Source of the DNA: Daphnia pulex
Taxonomy: Eukaryota; Arthropoda; Branchiopoda; Diplostraca; Daphniidae
DNA length: 64,000 bases
Direction: 5' to 3'
Assembly (NCBI RefSeq): GCF_021134715.1
Contig: NC_060026.1
Span: 4,960,001-5,024,000 of the forward strand
In this document: piece by piece, positions 46,701-59,008 of the stretch
How positions within the stretch are numbered: position 1 is the first letter of the stretch
Layout of the letters: each line of letters opens with the position of its first letter
Made by a program: the position numbers and the translations under genes
Notes under the pieces: generated by a model
What the model was told of the DNA's origin: nothing
Databases searched by the model: none
What the model saw: only the letters and a program-made list of their open reading frames with translations

Positions 46701-49037
46701 AACCTTCGGCATTAAAGGGACCGAAATGGGGCGCGAACCACGGATTGACGAGGGAACTGCATCATCCTTGAGCTGGAAATGGCATGGAGCGCCGCGCATC
46801 GGCCGGCAGACACCATCGAAGATGGAAGGTACTTCCGACATCAATCCAATCAGTGTTGATTGGATGACTGGCGATTCTGGATAGTCTGGAGCACTCGATT
46901 CGGAAGAGGGAATGGATGCCAACACGCAGGAGTGGGGGTATTGGGCAGGAAGCATTCCAAGTTTCTTTTGTGTTTCCTTTGAAACCACCGGCTGCTGAAG
47001 ATCTTGAAGGACATGGATCGATGTGGCGACCGGACCGCTTGAACTGCTGGCCCAAACCAACGATGCGTGAAACTGGCCCAGTGATATTATAGAAGAACCT
47101 GTGGCAGTCACGGCTTTGGGGCCGTGAGAAGATTATGGAATGTCCTTGAAGTGACGATGATATAAGCCAACCGGGATGGCGTCGATGGATGCTCCGGAAT
47201 CTGGAAGCATTTGAATGAAATATTCCGCGGTGCTGCAGGTAGGAGTGATACCGAGCCGGACCATGTCGTCTTGAAGGATGGACTGAATGGTGAGCTACCG
47301 GCGATTTCAGTTTTAGGTGATGAACTACCTTGGGAGCACACTGACTGAAAATGGCCCGACTTGTGGCACGTATGACACTCCTTCCCGAACGCAGAGCATT
47401 CCTCCTTTGCATAGCGGGATGCAGCTCCACAGCTCCAGCAACCATACGGTTGACAACCGGGAGGGTACCATCGGACAGATGGTTTACCGCGGGGCTGACT
47501 CCTCTGTGAATCTGCTTGCCTGTCGTTGGGCCGCTTCCCTTTTAATTTGATGGACGGTGCCGCGGTACCTTGCTTCATGTTGGACGACTGCAGACGCGTG
47601 GCCTCTGCCGTGCGAATAATGGTGATAGCTTTTTCTAGTGTCAACTTAGTGCCGAGCTCCAATAACTTGCGACACACATCGTCGTCCAGAACACCGAAGA
47701 CAATTTGCCCCAACAGACGCGTGTTCTGGCAGGCAGCGCAGCAATCCTTTTCAAACTCGCACTTGCGGGATAAATCTCGAATGTCGCTGAGCCAACTGTC
47801 GATGGACTCGGCATCACGTTGAACACGAGAGGCAAACTGCTGGCGCCAGACATGACAGTTGCGGCCAGCGTTGCACCGCTCCTGCAGTTTCTTGATGATG
47901 ACATCAGCATCTTCCAGGTCAGTCGCGGATAAACCCATCGTTAACACCGCCTTCAGTGTGGAATTGGAAAGACAGGACAGCAGAATATTGGTGATATACT
48001 GTGGGCGCTCAGTCTGGGGCAGCGCCGTGTTGATAGTTGAAAGGGAGAGAAAAATCTTCCACTGTTGATGCCATATCTCGAAGGAATCCTTGAATTCTTC
48101 CACGTCGAGAGGAGGTGGCGTGCCATAAGGCTTGAACGGTTTGGGAGGCATCGCGACACGACGTGAAATGGATCACTGATCAGAATAGGGATGAACAATA
48201 ATAAGTGAAAAGGGACGGAACGAGAATGAATTGAATTTGAACGGAGTTGAATGAAATATTTGAATGAAAATGAATGGCCAGTACGGAGATGAGAACAAAT
48301 GAGAATGGGACGATGGGTGGAATGATAGACACTGAAATGTGGGAGAATAGAATGAATTTGGAAATCCACGAATTCGGAAATGCAAGCGTGGAACGAGAAT
48401 GCGGGACGCAAGTGAACAGGGGGGGGAGAGAAAATCAAAATGGCGGCTCACAAAAAAAAACGGGAGAGAGGGAATCAAAAGAAAAAATTAAATGTACTGA
48501 AGAAACTAGCGTGATACGGGAGGAAATACTCAAAAGTAATGAACGGGAGACGAGTGGGGCACACCAGAATAACGTTGAAGGAAAAAGAATGGCGGGCGCG
48601 CAACATGTGGGCCCTCTTCAAGAATGAAACAGAAAACGGACACGAACGCACAAGAGATAAGAGGAATATAAGAATAATAATACCGATGAACTGAAATAGG
48701 GGTGAGAATGGGGCAATGGACTCAAGTGATGAAAATTGAACGGAAACGGGCCGGCGTCATGAGGAAACTCACACAAAACAAAATGGCGGCCTCCACAAAA
48801 CCACGCTGGGATGATGAGCACCGAAAGGGAATGGACGATCGTAAGGAAGAAACGCACCAAATCCAAAATGGCGGCCTCCACCAAAACCACGCTGTGAAAC
48901 GGCCGGGGGGGAAATCACAAGAATACTGGAAACAAGTTGAAAATTGCCTGTTCACATTCACACACACTACAAAAAAAAATTGAAGTTGTGATCGGGAATA
49001 AGTTCGAGAATTCACGAAGAATAAATCAACTGCGCCA

Positions 49038-49154
49038 TGGAATGAAGTGAAATAAATGGGATGAGAGTAACAGATGTATTCTCGTCTGTGTACCAAGACC
49101 AACTGCCGTCTCTAAGCTGCAAGGGGAGGGGAGCGACATTGCCAAGTCATTCCA
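49038..49154 (-). repeat. 5' LTR of the Gypsy element
   Basis: 117 bp; its inner edge abuts the primer-binding site. Confidence 0.9.
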
Positions 49155-49164
49155 ACAAGGTCAA

Positions 49165-49203
49165 CACCATAATAGATCCAGGTCGAGCCACTTGTTCAGC
49201 AAT
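49165..49203 (-). repeat. Right inverted terminal repeat of the DIRS-like element
   Basis: Complement of 29431-29469 with two mismatches. The Gypsy duplication lies six bases inside. Confidence 0.7.
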
Positions 49204-49219
49204 AAATCGAAGATGAATA

Positions 49220-49335
49220 TACCTGTCTAACGAACCATCAATGTTTTTAGTATCTCCTTTTCTTTTCTTTGAATAAGTTTTTGTTTGTGAAATTTTAACT
49301 GGCTTTGTTATAACCACGGTACACCGACGTGGCAT
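49220..49335 (-). CDS. Candidate 5' exon of an unknown host gene
   Basis: ATG at 49335 opens MPRRCTVVITKPVKISQTK, then a basic stretch (YSKKRKGD) and NIDGSLD, and reaches a plausible donor (GACAG|GTATAT) at about 49219. The DIRS-like right end starts only 16 bases further on, so the insertion is in, or at the edge of, the intron. The RPA-like exons beyond the other end of the stack are on the same strand and could be the continuation, but phases do not join cleanly. Basic residues might be a nuclear localisation signal. I do not recognise the protein. Confidence 0.35.
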
Positions 49336-49904
49336 TTATGTAAGCACGCTTTAATAAACTGTTTGTTTAACAGAAAAAAGAAAACAAGAAGGAACACTGG
49401 AAAACTTGCTGAATGACAGAATGCTCAAAAATGTGACAAGAATGGGTGCAATATGCTGGTACTTTTTATTTCGTCGTCTGCTTTGTTTTTACCAAGTTAA
49501 AATTATGGCTGCCGTTTATTTCTTCTATCATTTTTAATAATTTACTTTTCTTACGAAAGTAACAATGCTTGTCGACGTAAACACTATTAAATATTTTTAT
49601 CCGTAAACGTTTATTTCTAAAATTCTTCACCAAATTAGAAATTTGTACCTGCGTTTTACTCAAATCCATCTATTGAGCTTAGCAGGCGAATTTCATTCGT
49701 TTCCACCACATTTCCAACCAACCCCAAATTTTAAAATTTTAATTTGATGTGGAAGTAAACGCTTTTATGGTAATGTAGTTCCATACGCCTACTTGCAGTT
49801 GCGGTAATTATATATTTATTCCCAAAAAATTAATTTAAAGCACTATTTGACAATGCTTTCATGTTTTTGTGCTCAGCTATTATTTCTCTCTGGCTTCATT
49901 CTCA
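49336..49904. other. Upstream region; one small unassigned frame
   Basis: A 67-codon minus-strand frame (49669-49466, MDLSKTQVQISNLVKNFRNK) is Lys-rich and unrecognised. No homologue, splice partner or codon signal supports it as a gene. Confidence 0.3.
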
Positions 49905-50270
49905 GTAGGGGGCGGATAGGTGAGTCGGATAAGGTGTTGCTTGGTGATCGGGGAGCACCTTGAGACCTGAGTTCGACTCTCCTGGTGAGCATAGTTGCTC
50001 GCGTATGGGCACTACCACTACACAGTAAACTGCAGACAAACAATACAAATCTCTTCCTAAAAAGGCAGGCACTAGCGCCAAATCGTACATACTGTTGGTA
50101 CTTCCATCGACTTCCATCCCCCTTCTTGGGGCTTCTTCCACACAATACTACACTACTCACGACCTACGACATGCCCCAAAAATCAATAGAAAAAATATCT
50201 CGTCGGTGCAAGAAGGTCATCTAGTTGAAGACCAGATGTCTGCTAAACATAGCAGACGCACCTAATCCTA
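49905..50270 (+). mobile_element. tRNA-derived SINE candidate
   Basis: A tRNA-like head at about 49908-49990 has a B box GAGTTCGACTC (49969-49979) preceded by a weaker A-box region (GGATAGGTGAGTCGG). A non-coding body of about 280 bases follows. A tRNA gene is unlikely because the outer stem does not close. Ends and target duplication are not certain. Confidence 0.45.
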
Positions 50271-50992
50271 CCAATAACAATTCATTCTCAATAGAGTTGT
50301 CATGGCGTAGGAAATATTTGAGTGTACATCTTTTCTTTGAAAAAATGGGAAATCCCACTGTGTTATTACGTTCTCATTCATTTTAAGAAGAGTAAAAACG
50401 TGTGACTAAATGCTGGGTTTGTGGTGAATCATCACCAGGAGGCGAGCAGGCGGGCGAGAGAGAGGCGAGGCAGAGCGGACGACAGTTTTGGAGAGATCTC
50501 ACGTGGAAAAGTAGAGAGTCGACTGTGTGTAATTTTCGTGGTTCTCTTTCGAAAGTAATAAAGCTACTAAATTTCGCCCCCTCCCCTTTAACGGGTTTTG
50601 ATCATTTCTCAGCCGAGGCAGAGTAGCCGTATATTAGAGGGTTCATGCTTCATGCTTTCCCCAACACATTCGTCTCTGCCAAACCTTGAAGACAAGATTC
50701 AAGTGCTTAAAGAGTCCATTGTGTAAAGATTGACTTTGCTTTTAAGTATGGGTAAATTTTTAACTTAATGTGTACCCAATTGATTTAAGTGTATTTTTAG
50801 CTGGCCCAAGCATTGTGTCAGTGCATCAGGTGTCAGTGCATCGGAAAAGGCGGGAAAAGGTCTTATTGGAGACTGACTTACCTGAGGAGGGTCAATATAC
50901 CAAAGTAACACGTAAAATAAAGAATGAGAGCTGACTACCTTGACAAAATAGGGTAAAGAAACAGACGAAAAATAGGTGAGGAAAATATAGCG
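50271..50992. other. No supported gene
   Basis: Spacer with a short purine-rich GGCGAG stretch near 50440-50490; no domain-bearing frame. Confidence 0.35.
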
Positions 50993-51000
50993 GTTTACGT

Positions 51001-52736
51001 GGGTGTTACTAGAATGCGCGTTGCGCGTTGCGCGGATACTAAAATGCGCGGAATTTGTCTTGCGCTTAAAAAACTAAAATGCGCGTCTCAAATTCTGGAA
51101 TTTTTGCGCGGAAACGCACTAATATGCTCGCATCGCAGGGGGAAAATGCGCGCCTAGACACTAAAATGCGCGCTGGTCGAAGAAAATATGCGCGCACCCA
51201 TACTGAAATGCGCGCAAGACCCAAACTTGTGCATTTCAAACCTGCGCGTCGCTATCGCTGATGCGCGCAATCAAACAGGAGATTGCACATTTTAAACGTG
51301 CGCGCAGCCATACAGAATGAGCGCAAGGCCCAAACTTGCACATATTAATCCAGCGCGCAGCCATAGCATATAGCCTACTAAAATGCGTGATTAGCCAAGA
51401 AAATTTTGAGCGTGTGCGCCAATCAAACAGAAAATGCCCGCGAAACCCAAACTTTCCCATTCTGAACGTTGCAGAAGCAAATAATAACGAATACTTGATA
51501 GATAATGGGAGAAACCAATTCAGAATATGCGCGTCCAAACAGTCACAAGTTTATGTGGTGTAATCATGTTTAGATTTAATCAGAATCGTTAAACACATTT
51601 CACGCAGCGCCATTTACTATAATCGTATTAATTATAATCGCTAAAAAAACGAGAAATGACTTCGCACTAAAGAATTCACGAACATTTGAATTCATTGAAC
51701 CCATGTAAACAATAAGGGCATGAAGAATATCGTAAATATTCAAAAGTAAAATTAAAATTCCTGTTTCAGTTATGAAATTCTATTCTAATTAGATACAAGA
51801 ATAACTTTGGATAGTTACTACGATCAAATAATAATAAAAAATTTCACCACAAGAAAAAATTCATGCAAGTCATACCAACAAATGTAAATACAACATTAAT
51901 AATTTGAATTAATTGCATTGGGCCTGAGAACTCCACCTTGTGATTTCACTAAATGTTCAGAAATGGGTTCCAAAATATAAATTTTGCTTAAATATGTATT
52001 TGCTGACCAAGTGGAATGCGCCATATTGCACGGACCAAAATTCACACAGCAACTGAAGTTATGAGGGAGTCAACAGTCAAGGCAGTTCATCTCGAGCAAT
52101 GTCGATGAAGACGAAGTTAGGTTAAGACGACGAAATAAAAAACGAAAAAGGAACAGCTAGATGAGACTCTCGAAAATGGGAGGGAAGGGGCAGGGTAAGA
52201 AAAAGGAGTATGGGATGGTATATTAGTAAACGTACCTGCTATTCGAACATGAAGACGAAGATGAGAAAGTTCTAGAAGATTACAAACACAATTGTGCAGT
52301 GCAAGCTATTAAAGAAGAGAATCATCGGCTTTATTTGCATCTGCGACACGCAGGTTTAAAATGCGCAAGTTTGAGCCATGCCATCAGTCAGTATGGTTAC
52401 GCGCACGTTTAAATATGCGGTTTGGGTTTCGCACGCAATTTCCGTTTTCATCAGTGTTGGCTGCGCGCACGTTTAAAATGTTCAATTTCCTGTTTGATTG
52501 CGCGCATCAGCGATGGCGACGCGCAGGTTTGAAATGCACAAGTTTGGGTTTTGCGCGCATTTCAGTATGCGCGCATATTTTCTTCGACCAGCGCGCATTT
52601 TCCCCCTGCGATGCGCGCATATTAGTGCGTTTCCGCGCAAAAATTCCAGAATTTGAGACGCGCATTTTAGTTTTTTACACGCAAGACAAATTCCGCGCAT
52701 TTTAGTGTCCGCGCAACGCGCATTCTAGTAACACCC
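51001..52736. mobile_element. Foldback-like element with arms built from ATGCGCG words
   Basis: Exact 8-bp flanks GTTTACGT (50993-51000, 52737-52744). Ends GGGTGTTACTAGAATGCGCG and its complement. The arms, roughly 400-480 bp each (51001-51480; 52330-52736), are long near-identical inverted copies with over a dozen ATGCGCG or CGCGCAT words in each. The left arm has an extra internal copy. The middle 850 bp is AT-rich with no transposase. Arm similarity is high enough to suggest a fairly young element. The superfamily is open: 8-bp duplications fit hAT, P or Zisupton. Confidence 0.8.
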
Positions 52737-53128
52737 GTTTACGTGGCGTTCAATGGGTGTCTGTCAGATGATAGGTGTTGCCTGGCTTCACGCTGATGAT
52801 CAGTCCTGTACCTCTGGAGGCGCCTGGATATTAGCGATGGTTCTTTAGAGGGTTTACAGGCGGATTTTTGGAGCCCCACAAACGTTCGTAGCTCATCCCG
52901 TAGGATAAAATTAGAACGAAACTTTGACGGGAAAATTATATTCAGAAAACAAATAATAGAATCACATTAGATTTATTTTTTATAACGCCACCTCACAAAC
53001 TAAAAAAAAAAAACAAGGATTGTATTAAGTTGTTATACGAATACGTATGTATGCGTTTAAACATCACTCTTTAATAACTATCAATATAAATTTTTGTTTT
53101 ACATTAATATGGTGAAATGCGAAATAAT

Positions 53129-56100
53129 TTACGAACGTAATACAAATTTTTGTCCTTTAATAAGAGATTTTCTGCTAGTTTCACCAAAATTACCAATTGC
53201 GTTAATTGGAATAGGGCTACTTGAGATTACGAACGTTATGTTAGTTTCATTTTCAAGGGTCTTTGTTACCTTTTTCAGAAAACAATAATAAAATGCGTAA
53301 TATAGTACACTAGCTAATGCTGAGATTAGGGCCATCAATTGAAACCCAGATGCTCTTCCCATTCGCGAGGCCAAGAATCCGCCCCAAAAGTTACCAAATC
53401 CTCCTCCTAAAATGTAATATTTTAGATATTATATATTAAACTAAGTAAGAAGAACATAATACCTATGGAGAAGTTGCAAGCATGTAGGACTCCATTGAGA
53501 GTAGCCAATAAACCAACAGGAGCTGTCTCAGAACAAAATCGGCAAGATGCAAGGATAAAAAATTGGCTTGTCAACGCTTTTAGCACTTCAAGTGGCAAAC
53601 ATAACCAGGGGTTTCTAATTCAAAGATCAAAATATTGGCTGAATGTTAAACTGAATCTGAAAGAATAACCAACATTCATTTAGGTTGCAGTTGCCTAAAC
53701 AAGGGATAATACCTTGGCAATAAGATGTCAACCTTGAACCACTTAGTGTAATTCGAACAGCATTTACGTAACTAATATAGCCTATACACCACTCTATAGA
53801 TCTTGATTTACTAATATATTTACTTTATTTAGCCGATGTATGTATATAGAACCGTATAGAACTATACTATATATAATTAATTTAGGTTTATTGAAATAGG
53901 GTTTCAATTGTTTCTAATGCAAACGGGAAACTTTCGCTATAAATAGTTTAATCTTGAGTTTAATTTATATTCATTACAAATGCACACTCCCAAGAATAAA
54001 TCTACATAATAATAAAAATCCTTCGTGGATTTGACATTTCAACATTAATGTCAAATATGGACGCCTACTTGTTTTTTTTTTTTTTTTTATGGTTTTGTTT
54101 TGGGTAAAAGGACATTGCATGAAAAGTATAAGACCATAAATTAAATTTTAAAATATCGTAAGTAAGCAGCATACCTTATAAACGAATAACCAGTCATTCT
54201 TAGACTAAAAGCGAGTAGTACGAGTGAAATCACTCGAGCGTAGCCTAACCGATCAATTGTTTTGTCTCCCATCAAAAGTAATGGAATTCCAGATATATTT
54301 GAAACTGCAGAGCATAGACCTATAAAATGAATTTTCAGTTGTATGTAAAGTTGGTAAGTCAATTAAGTTTCCAATATAGCAATATACCAACAACGTTATA
54401 ATAAAAAAGATTTTTTTAAAAGTATTTCGTGAACTATTATGGTAGATAAAAATTAAGGAAAAATATATATAATCATAAAAAGAATAATTTCGACTATTAC
54501 TGAACATTGTTAAGAAAGCAAAGAGAAAAATGTGCAAAAATTTGGTAATTAATTTACTAACTCAGAAGAAAATCACTGGCGCCTAATTCCATCATGAAAA
54601 CTGCGAAGTATGTGTCGATGTAAAAGTGACACAAGCCATTAAATACTGAAACCGCCAGGAAAGCGATTACGTTAGGTGTAAGGAAAGATTGAAACACGAA
54701 TTTTTTATTTAATTTTTGTAAATCGATTTTTGACGTGTCACTTCCAACGACATCCATCTGAAAAACTGTGAGATAATATATTATTACATAAATAAAATCG
54801 AAAAAAATGGATGCACAACAATTATTCTTTCATTTTGTTTGTAGCCTATAAATAAATATGTAAGAAAGAACCTGTAAATGCCAAACACAGAAGAAGAAAG
54901 TCTGATCCATAGAATGCCAAGTCGTATTGACGCTGACTTGAATCTGCAAATAAAAGAATTCTTAGACCAAACAACTTTTTCTCTTCATTAGATAACTACA
55001 TAAAACAATTTGTACGGAAACTCATATATTAAAAGCATGTTATTCATTTAAAACTTGTTAGTTACTTCTCAGTTGCGTCATCCAAGTTACAAGAGCACCA
55101 CCCACAAGGGAACAGATGATCGCACTAATTACACCATATATCTTCTGTCCACCTACAGGCCCGTGATAAAGTTCGGTCAGTCGTATACAACACGAATCCA
55201 TCAATGTGAACGTCGCCGTATTACTGAATATTATAACAGGGAAATCAGTTTAATTAGAAAATAATTTGTTAAATTATTGGTTAACAAAATTATCATAACA
55301 TTTTTTCGGCATTTACAATTTTTCAGCGTTGTTAGAAACAGGTTAAACCGTCATAATTTACAAACTTTGCATACGAAACTCTTGTTCAGCATTTTTTACA
55401 CATTATTTTGAAAATAGTGGCAGTAGGGGTGATGATGAAAGAATTTAAATAGTTGGCCTAACCACTACAAGTAGGCCTATTTGAAAATATTCCACCTGAA
55501 TCAATAATAATACACTAAAGCTATATATTTATTTTTAATTTTTTAATACTCGGCGGTTATAGTTTATCTATAAAAAAATCAGATCTGTAAATTCCTGCAC
55601 TAAGGCAGTAGGCCTACACGAATTTTCATTATTATTTCTTTAATCTTGGCATTACTGTTTATAGATGGGAATTTGTTATGAAAGCTCATTGGGCACTCTG
55701 TTTCGTGAACAACTGAACATGGATTCATCAGGATTCACCAATAACCCTTTTTTATTCAACCCCATAAAAACGGAATAGGGATTATGGCATAAACAGAGAT
55801 CTTATTTCACTGATTTGAATTTTCCTCTAATAGGCCTACCTGGATGACGCCTAAAATATTTCTATGGATTGCATGCATTCTTTTTCATTTTTTTTTCTAG
55901 TTAAATCCTTTAATAGTCTGAAAAATTCGTCTAATATATTTGTAATTAACTGTAAACTAAATATGGGATTTCATTTTTTGTTTCTGCTATAGGGCTCTTT
56001 GGGATCTGTTTTCTTTTGCCGTTTTATCTGGCAACGCAGCATGGCTGGGCATTTTTTTAGCGCGAGAACTGGAAGAAGAGGGAGAATGGGACGAATGGGA

Positions 56101-57790
56101 GGGCTGAGGGCGTACGAAAAAAAAGGGGACCCACGTTTCCTCTTCTCCCCGTTCTCGCGCTAAAAAATACCCAGCCATGCTGCGTTGCCAGATAAAACGG
56201 CAAAAGAAAACAGATCCCAAAGAGCCCTAACAAAATCCATTCCCTAGACCTGAGGGGCCTGCTGGCCTTAAGCTGCCCAGTCCACTTCTTGACGCGAGAA
56301 GCGCACTAATTTTCTTTGTTTGTCAATGCACAAACAATTTTCTTTTGAACCACGCCCAAACCTACAGTGATGAAACGCGTTTTTTTACAGTTAATTCTCG
56401 TTTTTCACGCTTTCTATTGTAAATTAACCCCGACAGAGGACGTTAATAAATACACAGGAATCACTCATTATTAACTCTGAATGAACGATACAAAAGTTAA
56501 AACTAATATTATTATTGACTGATTCAAAAAAAAATAAGAGAAAAAATAGGCCTACTTTACTTTGAACTCTGGAATTTAAAAAAAAATGTTAATTAAAGAA
56601 ACCTATTACCAAAATTATAATTTTATCGACTTTAAAAAGAGAAGACTAGGATTGAAGTTGACCACTTTCTGGTCAATTTAAATTTTATGTGAAATTTAAA
56701 AACAGTTATAATACCATATTTTTGCTCCCAACAGGACGGCAACGAATATCCATAGTCCTGGACGATGCAAATCATTATTTTTTTCATGTTGACGGTTCCC
56801 ATGTTGATTTGTGTGTTGTTGTAAACTTTGTTGCAAAACGCTTTCTAAACAGTCTTTCGTACAATACTTACATAACGACATACTATTGTCTAGTTGCGTG
56901 ATCGAAATCCAATTCTTTTCACGAACTTGTAATATTAACTGGTCAGCATCAGTTTTAAAGATATTGCTTGTTACATTTTGGCATTCGTTGCAAATAATTA
57001 TTGGTATGCGAATGTTCATAGTGTAGCCAACCAAAAGCTGGAATGGAAGTGTCTTGTTTGAAACAAAAGATTTGTCTACTTTCTCATCTCCTTGATTGCA
57101 ATGCAATGTTGTGATTAGAGAATCAGTGGGAACATTTTCTGTGTTAATATGATGAGCGTCAATGAAAAGCAAAGAAGTATTCAAAATTGCACAGAAACAG
57201 ATGCCAGATATCATGATAACTTTCCTCTGTTTCAATTTATCGGAAAGATACCCTATTAATAATAAATTTCTTGATAAATCATATAATTTTTTCAGTGCAA
57301 TCATTATTGACATCGTTCGCCAAATATAAAATAATAATGACAAATGCAACTTAAAATCAATTACCTGCAATAGGGGGGCCTGCAAATGAAACGAGTGGAA
57401 TTATTGCAAAAATCGTTGTCATTTCATTCTGACTGATTCCAATTTTCAATCCTTGCAAAACTAAAAATGGCGCGTGCATGCTATTGGCTGTTTGTTGGTT
57501 GAAAATATGGTGAGCAAATAACGCGATTTTCAATTTTAACAGAAGATTAAGTCATTCTTACCTCCAAAAAATAAAAAAATGGCGATTTTCAGAGGTAATA
57601 GAGGAAAATATATTTGCGTTGCACCTCTAACTCGTTTTAGCAAAATCGATAACATTTCGGTGGATAGGCTTAATAGGAAAACTGCAAAGCAACCTCGACG
57701 AACAAAAGTACCAAGCTTCAATGAATAATATGAAGTACAGCTGTTTTTAACCTTCAGAAACCTAATTCTCATGTGAAACCTGAAAAACAT
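53129..57790 (-). CDS. MFSD6-like major facilitator transporter
   Basis: Nine minus-strand exons join in phase: 57790-57562, 57487-57365, 57252-56715, 55223-55066, 54943-54872, 54765-54562, 54319-54175, 53614-53463 and 53406-53129, giving about 632 residues. The family is the MFS_1_like/MFSD6 group, multi-pass membrane proteins of uncertain substrate. Family marks are PLKIAIFLFFGANSMHAPFL at the first membrane segment, GPPIAGYLSDKLKQRK (loop 2-3 signature) and a long hydrophilic lumenal loop from about residue 155 to 280. LWIFVAVLLGAKICNTATFT, TDLMDS-like helices and GGGFGNFWGGFLASRMG near the end follow. The start is uncertain: ATG 57790 and 57772 are in frame, and TTTTTCAG between them may be an acceptor for an upstream exon. 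The third intron holds a MITE. Confidence 0.82.
55992..56227. mobile_element. 236-bp MITE with TA flanks, inside an intron
   Basis: Arms of about 80 bp (GGGCTCTTTGGGATCTGTTT and onward) are near-perfect inverted copies, one or two differences each; TA on both sides (55990-55991, 56228-56229) suggests a Tc1/mariner-type relative. Located in the 1.5-kb third intron of the MFSD6-like gene. Confidence 0.75.
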
Positions 57791-59008
57791 ATGTTACATG
57801 AGCACGTATAGTTCGAAAAACCAGTAACTTGATCTTTGGATCAACTCAAACTTCAGGTTTTAGTAGTAATTTAAATAAACATGAGACAATTTTTTTTTCT
57901 AAGAATGGCAGTTTATTGTTCAAAAATAAGAGGTTTATGACTATATGGAATAAACCTGTTTACCATAACTAGAATGCGTCATTACTGAAAATGAAACCGA
58001 TTTCCCGTCCTATTAAATTTTCGCTTTCCCACAGATGACAAATCCCTATACAACAACTGGGCTGCATCGATTTCGTCATCATGATTAAAACACCAAGAAA
58101 AGAAATACATGATATGATGACATGATGATGACTCAACTCGCGTTCAAACATGCGTTCAGATTGTAAACAAATTGCATTTCCTCTAGCCAAGTGGTTTGAG
58201 GAAAGTGTTATTTTGATTTAAGTATGGAGCCATTCCATGGTAATTCATTTTTCTTAATTGTCGATGATGTTGATGTATAATACAGTGAAAATTTCAAATT
58301 TTTGGGATCAGCGCTTGGGTGTGAATTCTTATTCCAAATTTCAGTTTTCTTACTGAAGCGTAGTGGGGAATTGCGCTAAAACGTAAATAAAACGGCAGCG
58401 GATTGAGCAATTGAGATCGGACAAAAACCAAAAAAAAAGAGAAAAAAATGCAATTTTTTATTTTTTTCCTAGTTTAATTAGTCATTTAACACAGGCGAAA
58501 TCGCCTCTTATACTTCTCCCAGAAGGGGGCGCGCGCATCGTTAACAGCTCCCATATATCCCAGGTATAAAGATAGGGACATCGAACAAATTTGAATAGTT
58601 GATTAAATAAAATATGAAGATTGGAAGCTGAGGGAAATTTTTACAAGAGAGTAAAAATGCAGATGGCCTATCGTATGGCGCAAATCGCGACCCGCTCTGC
58701 CGTTCGAGAACGGAGATATTTGCAATTAAAGTATTTTTAAAAATGAAGATTGCGTAACCTTGCTAATGACTAGTAATCAAACTCCACTCGGACAAAAACT
58801 ATTTATCTTTTTTGGGGCTCACTCGTTAGTATTACTGTAATATCGTAATATACACCACTAAACTAAACTTTTACCCAATGCGCAATCATCTGGCAATGCG
58901 GGTCGAGTTCGGTAAATTTATGTAAATAGACTAGCTGTGCGTCTGCTAGTTTTCGCAGGTTTTTGTTGATCACAGACTTAATATTTTATTGTTATTGTCT
59001 CGTTTGTC
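57791..59008. other. Divergent spacer between the MFSD6-like and Rab genes
   Basis: Presumed shared upstream region; a 73-codon minus frame at 57969-58190 has no domain. No other gene seen. Confidence 0.35.

Larger units (their letters stand above)
43655..49154 (-). mobile_element. Ty3/Gypsy retrotransposon, near full length
   Basis: Short LTRs of 117 bp (43655-43771 and 49038-49154) with TGGAATGA/TCATTCCA ends, one mismatch between them, flanked by the 5-bp duplication ACAAG (43650-43654, 49155-49159). Minus-strand parts: gag 48151-47108 with CHTCHKSGHFQSVC zinc knuckle; protease and reverse transcriptase 47111-45921 (KGYHQVELDDES, FATWAEH); RNase H 45905-45405; integrase 45091-44057 (VADQFSGWP, HHPKSNGYAEAAV). 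A primer site TGGCGCAGT follows the 5' LTR directly (49037-49029). All parts are present; polymerase coding is broken in a small number of places. LTR similarity implies recent insertion. Confidence 0.92.
29431..49203 (-). mobile_element. DIRS-like tyrosine-recombinase retroelement, broken and interrupted by other elements
   Basis: Inverted terminal matches of 39 bp (29431-29469 and 49165-49203, two mismatches) bracket minus-strand parts in DIRS order. An Ser/Arg-rich gag-like frame lies at 43539-42730, reverse transcriptase at about 42264-41446 (with YLDD), RNase H at about 41265-40400, and a tyrosine recombinase at about 30257-29600 (HPLIVKLMSEAYKKKPP, LIS-LGPNSGLS). Between RNase H and recombinase lies an IS4EU transposon (30258-40186) with a Copia element inside it; next to the right end lies a Gypsy element. 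The DIRS copy itself is broken in several places and old relative to its guests. Confidence 0.75.

Noticed and set aside
57969-58190. 73-codon minus frame
   Set aside because: No recognisable domain and no splice partner.
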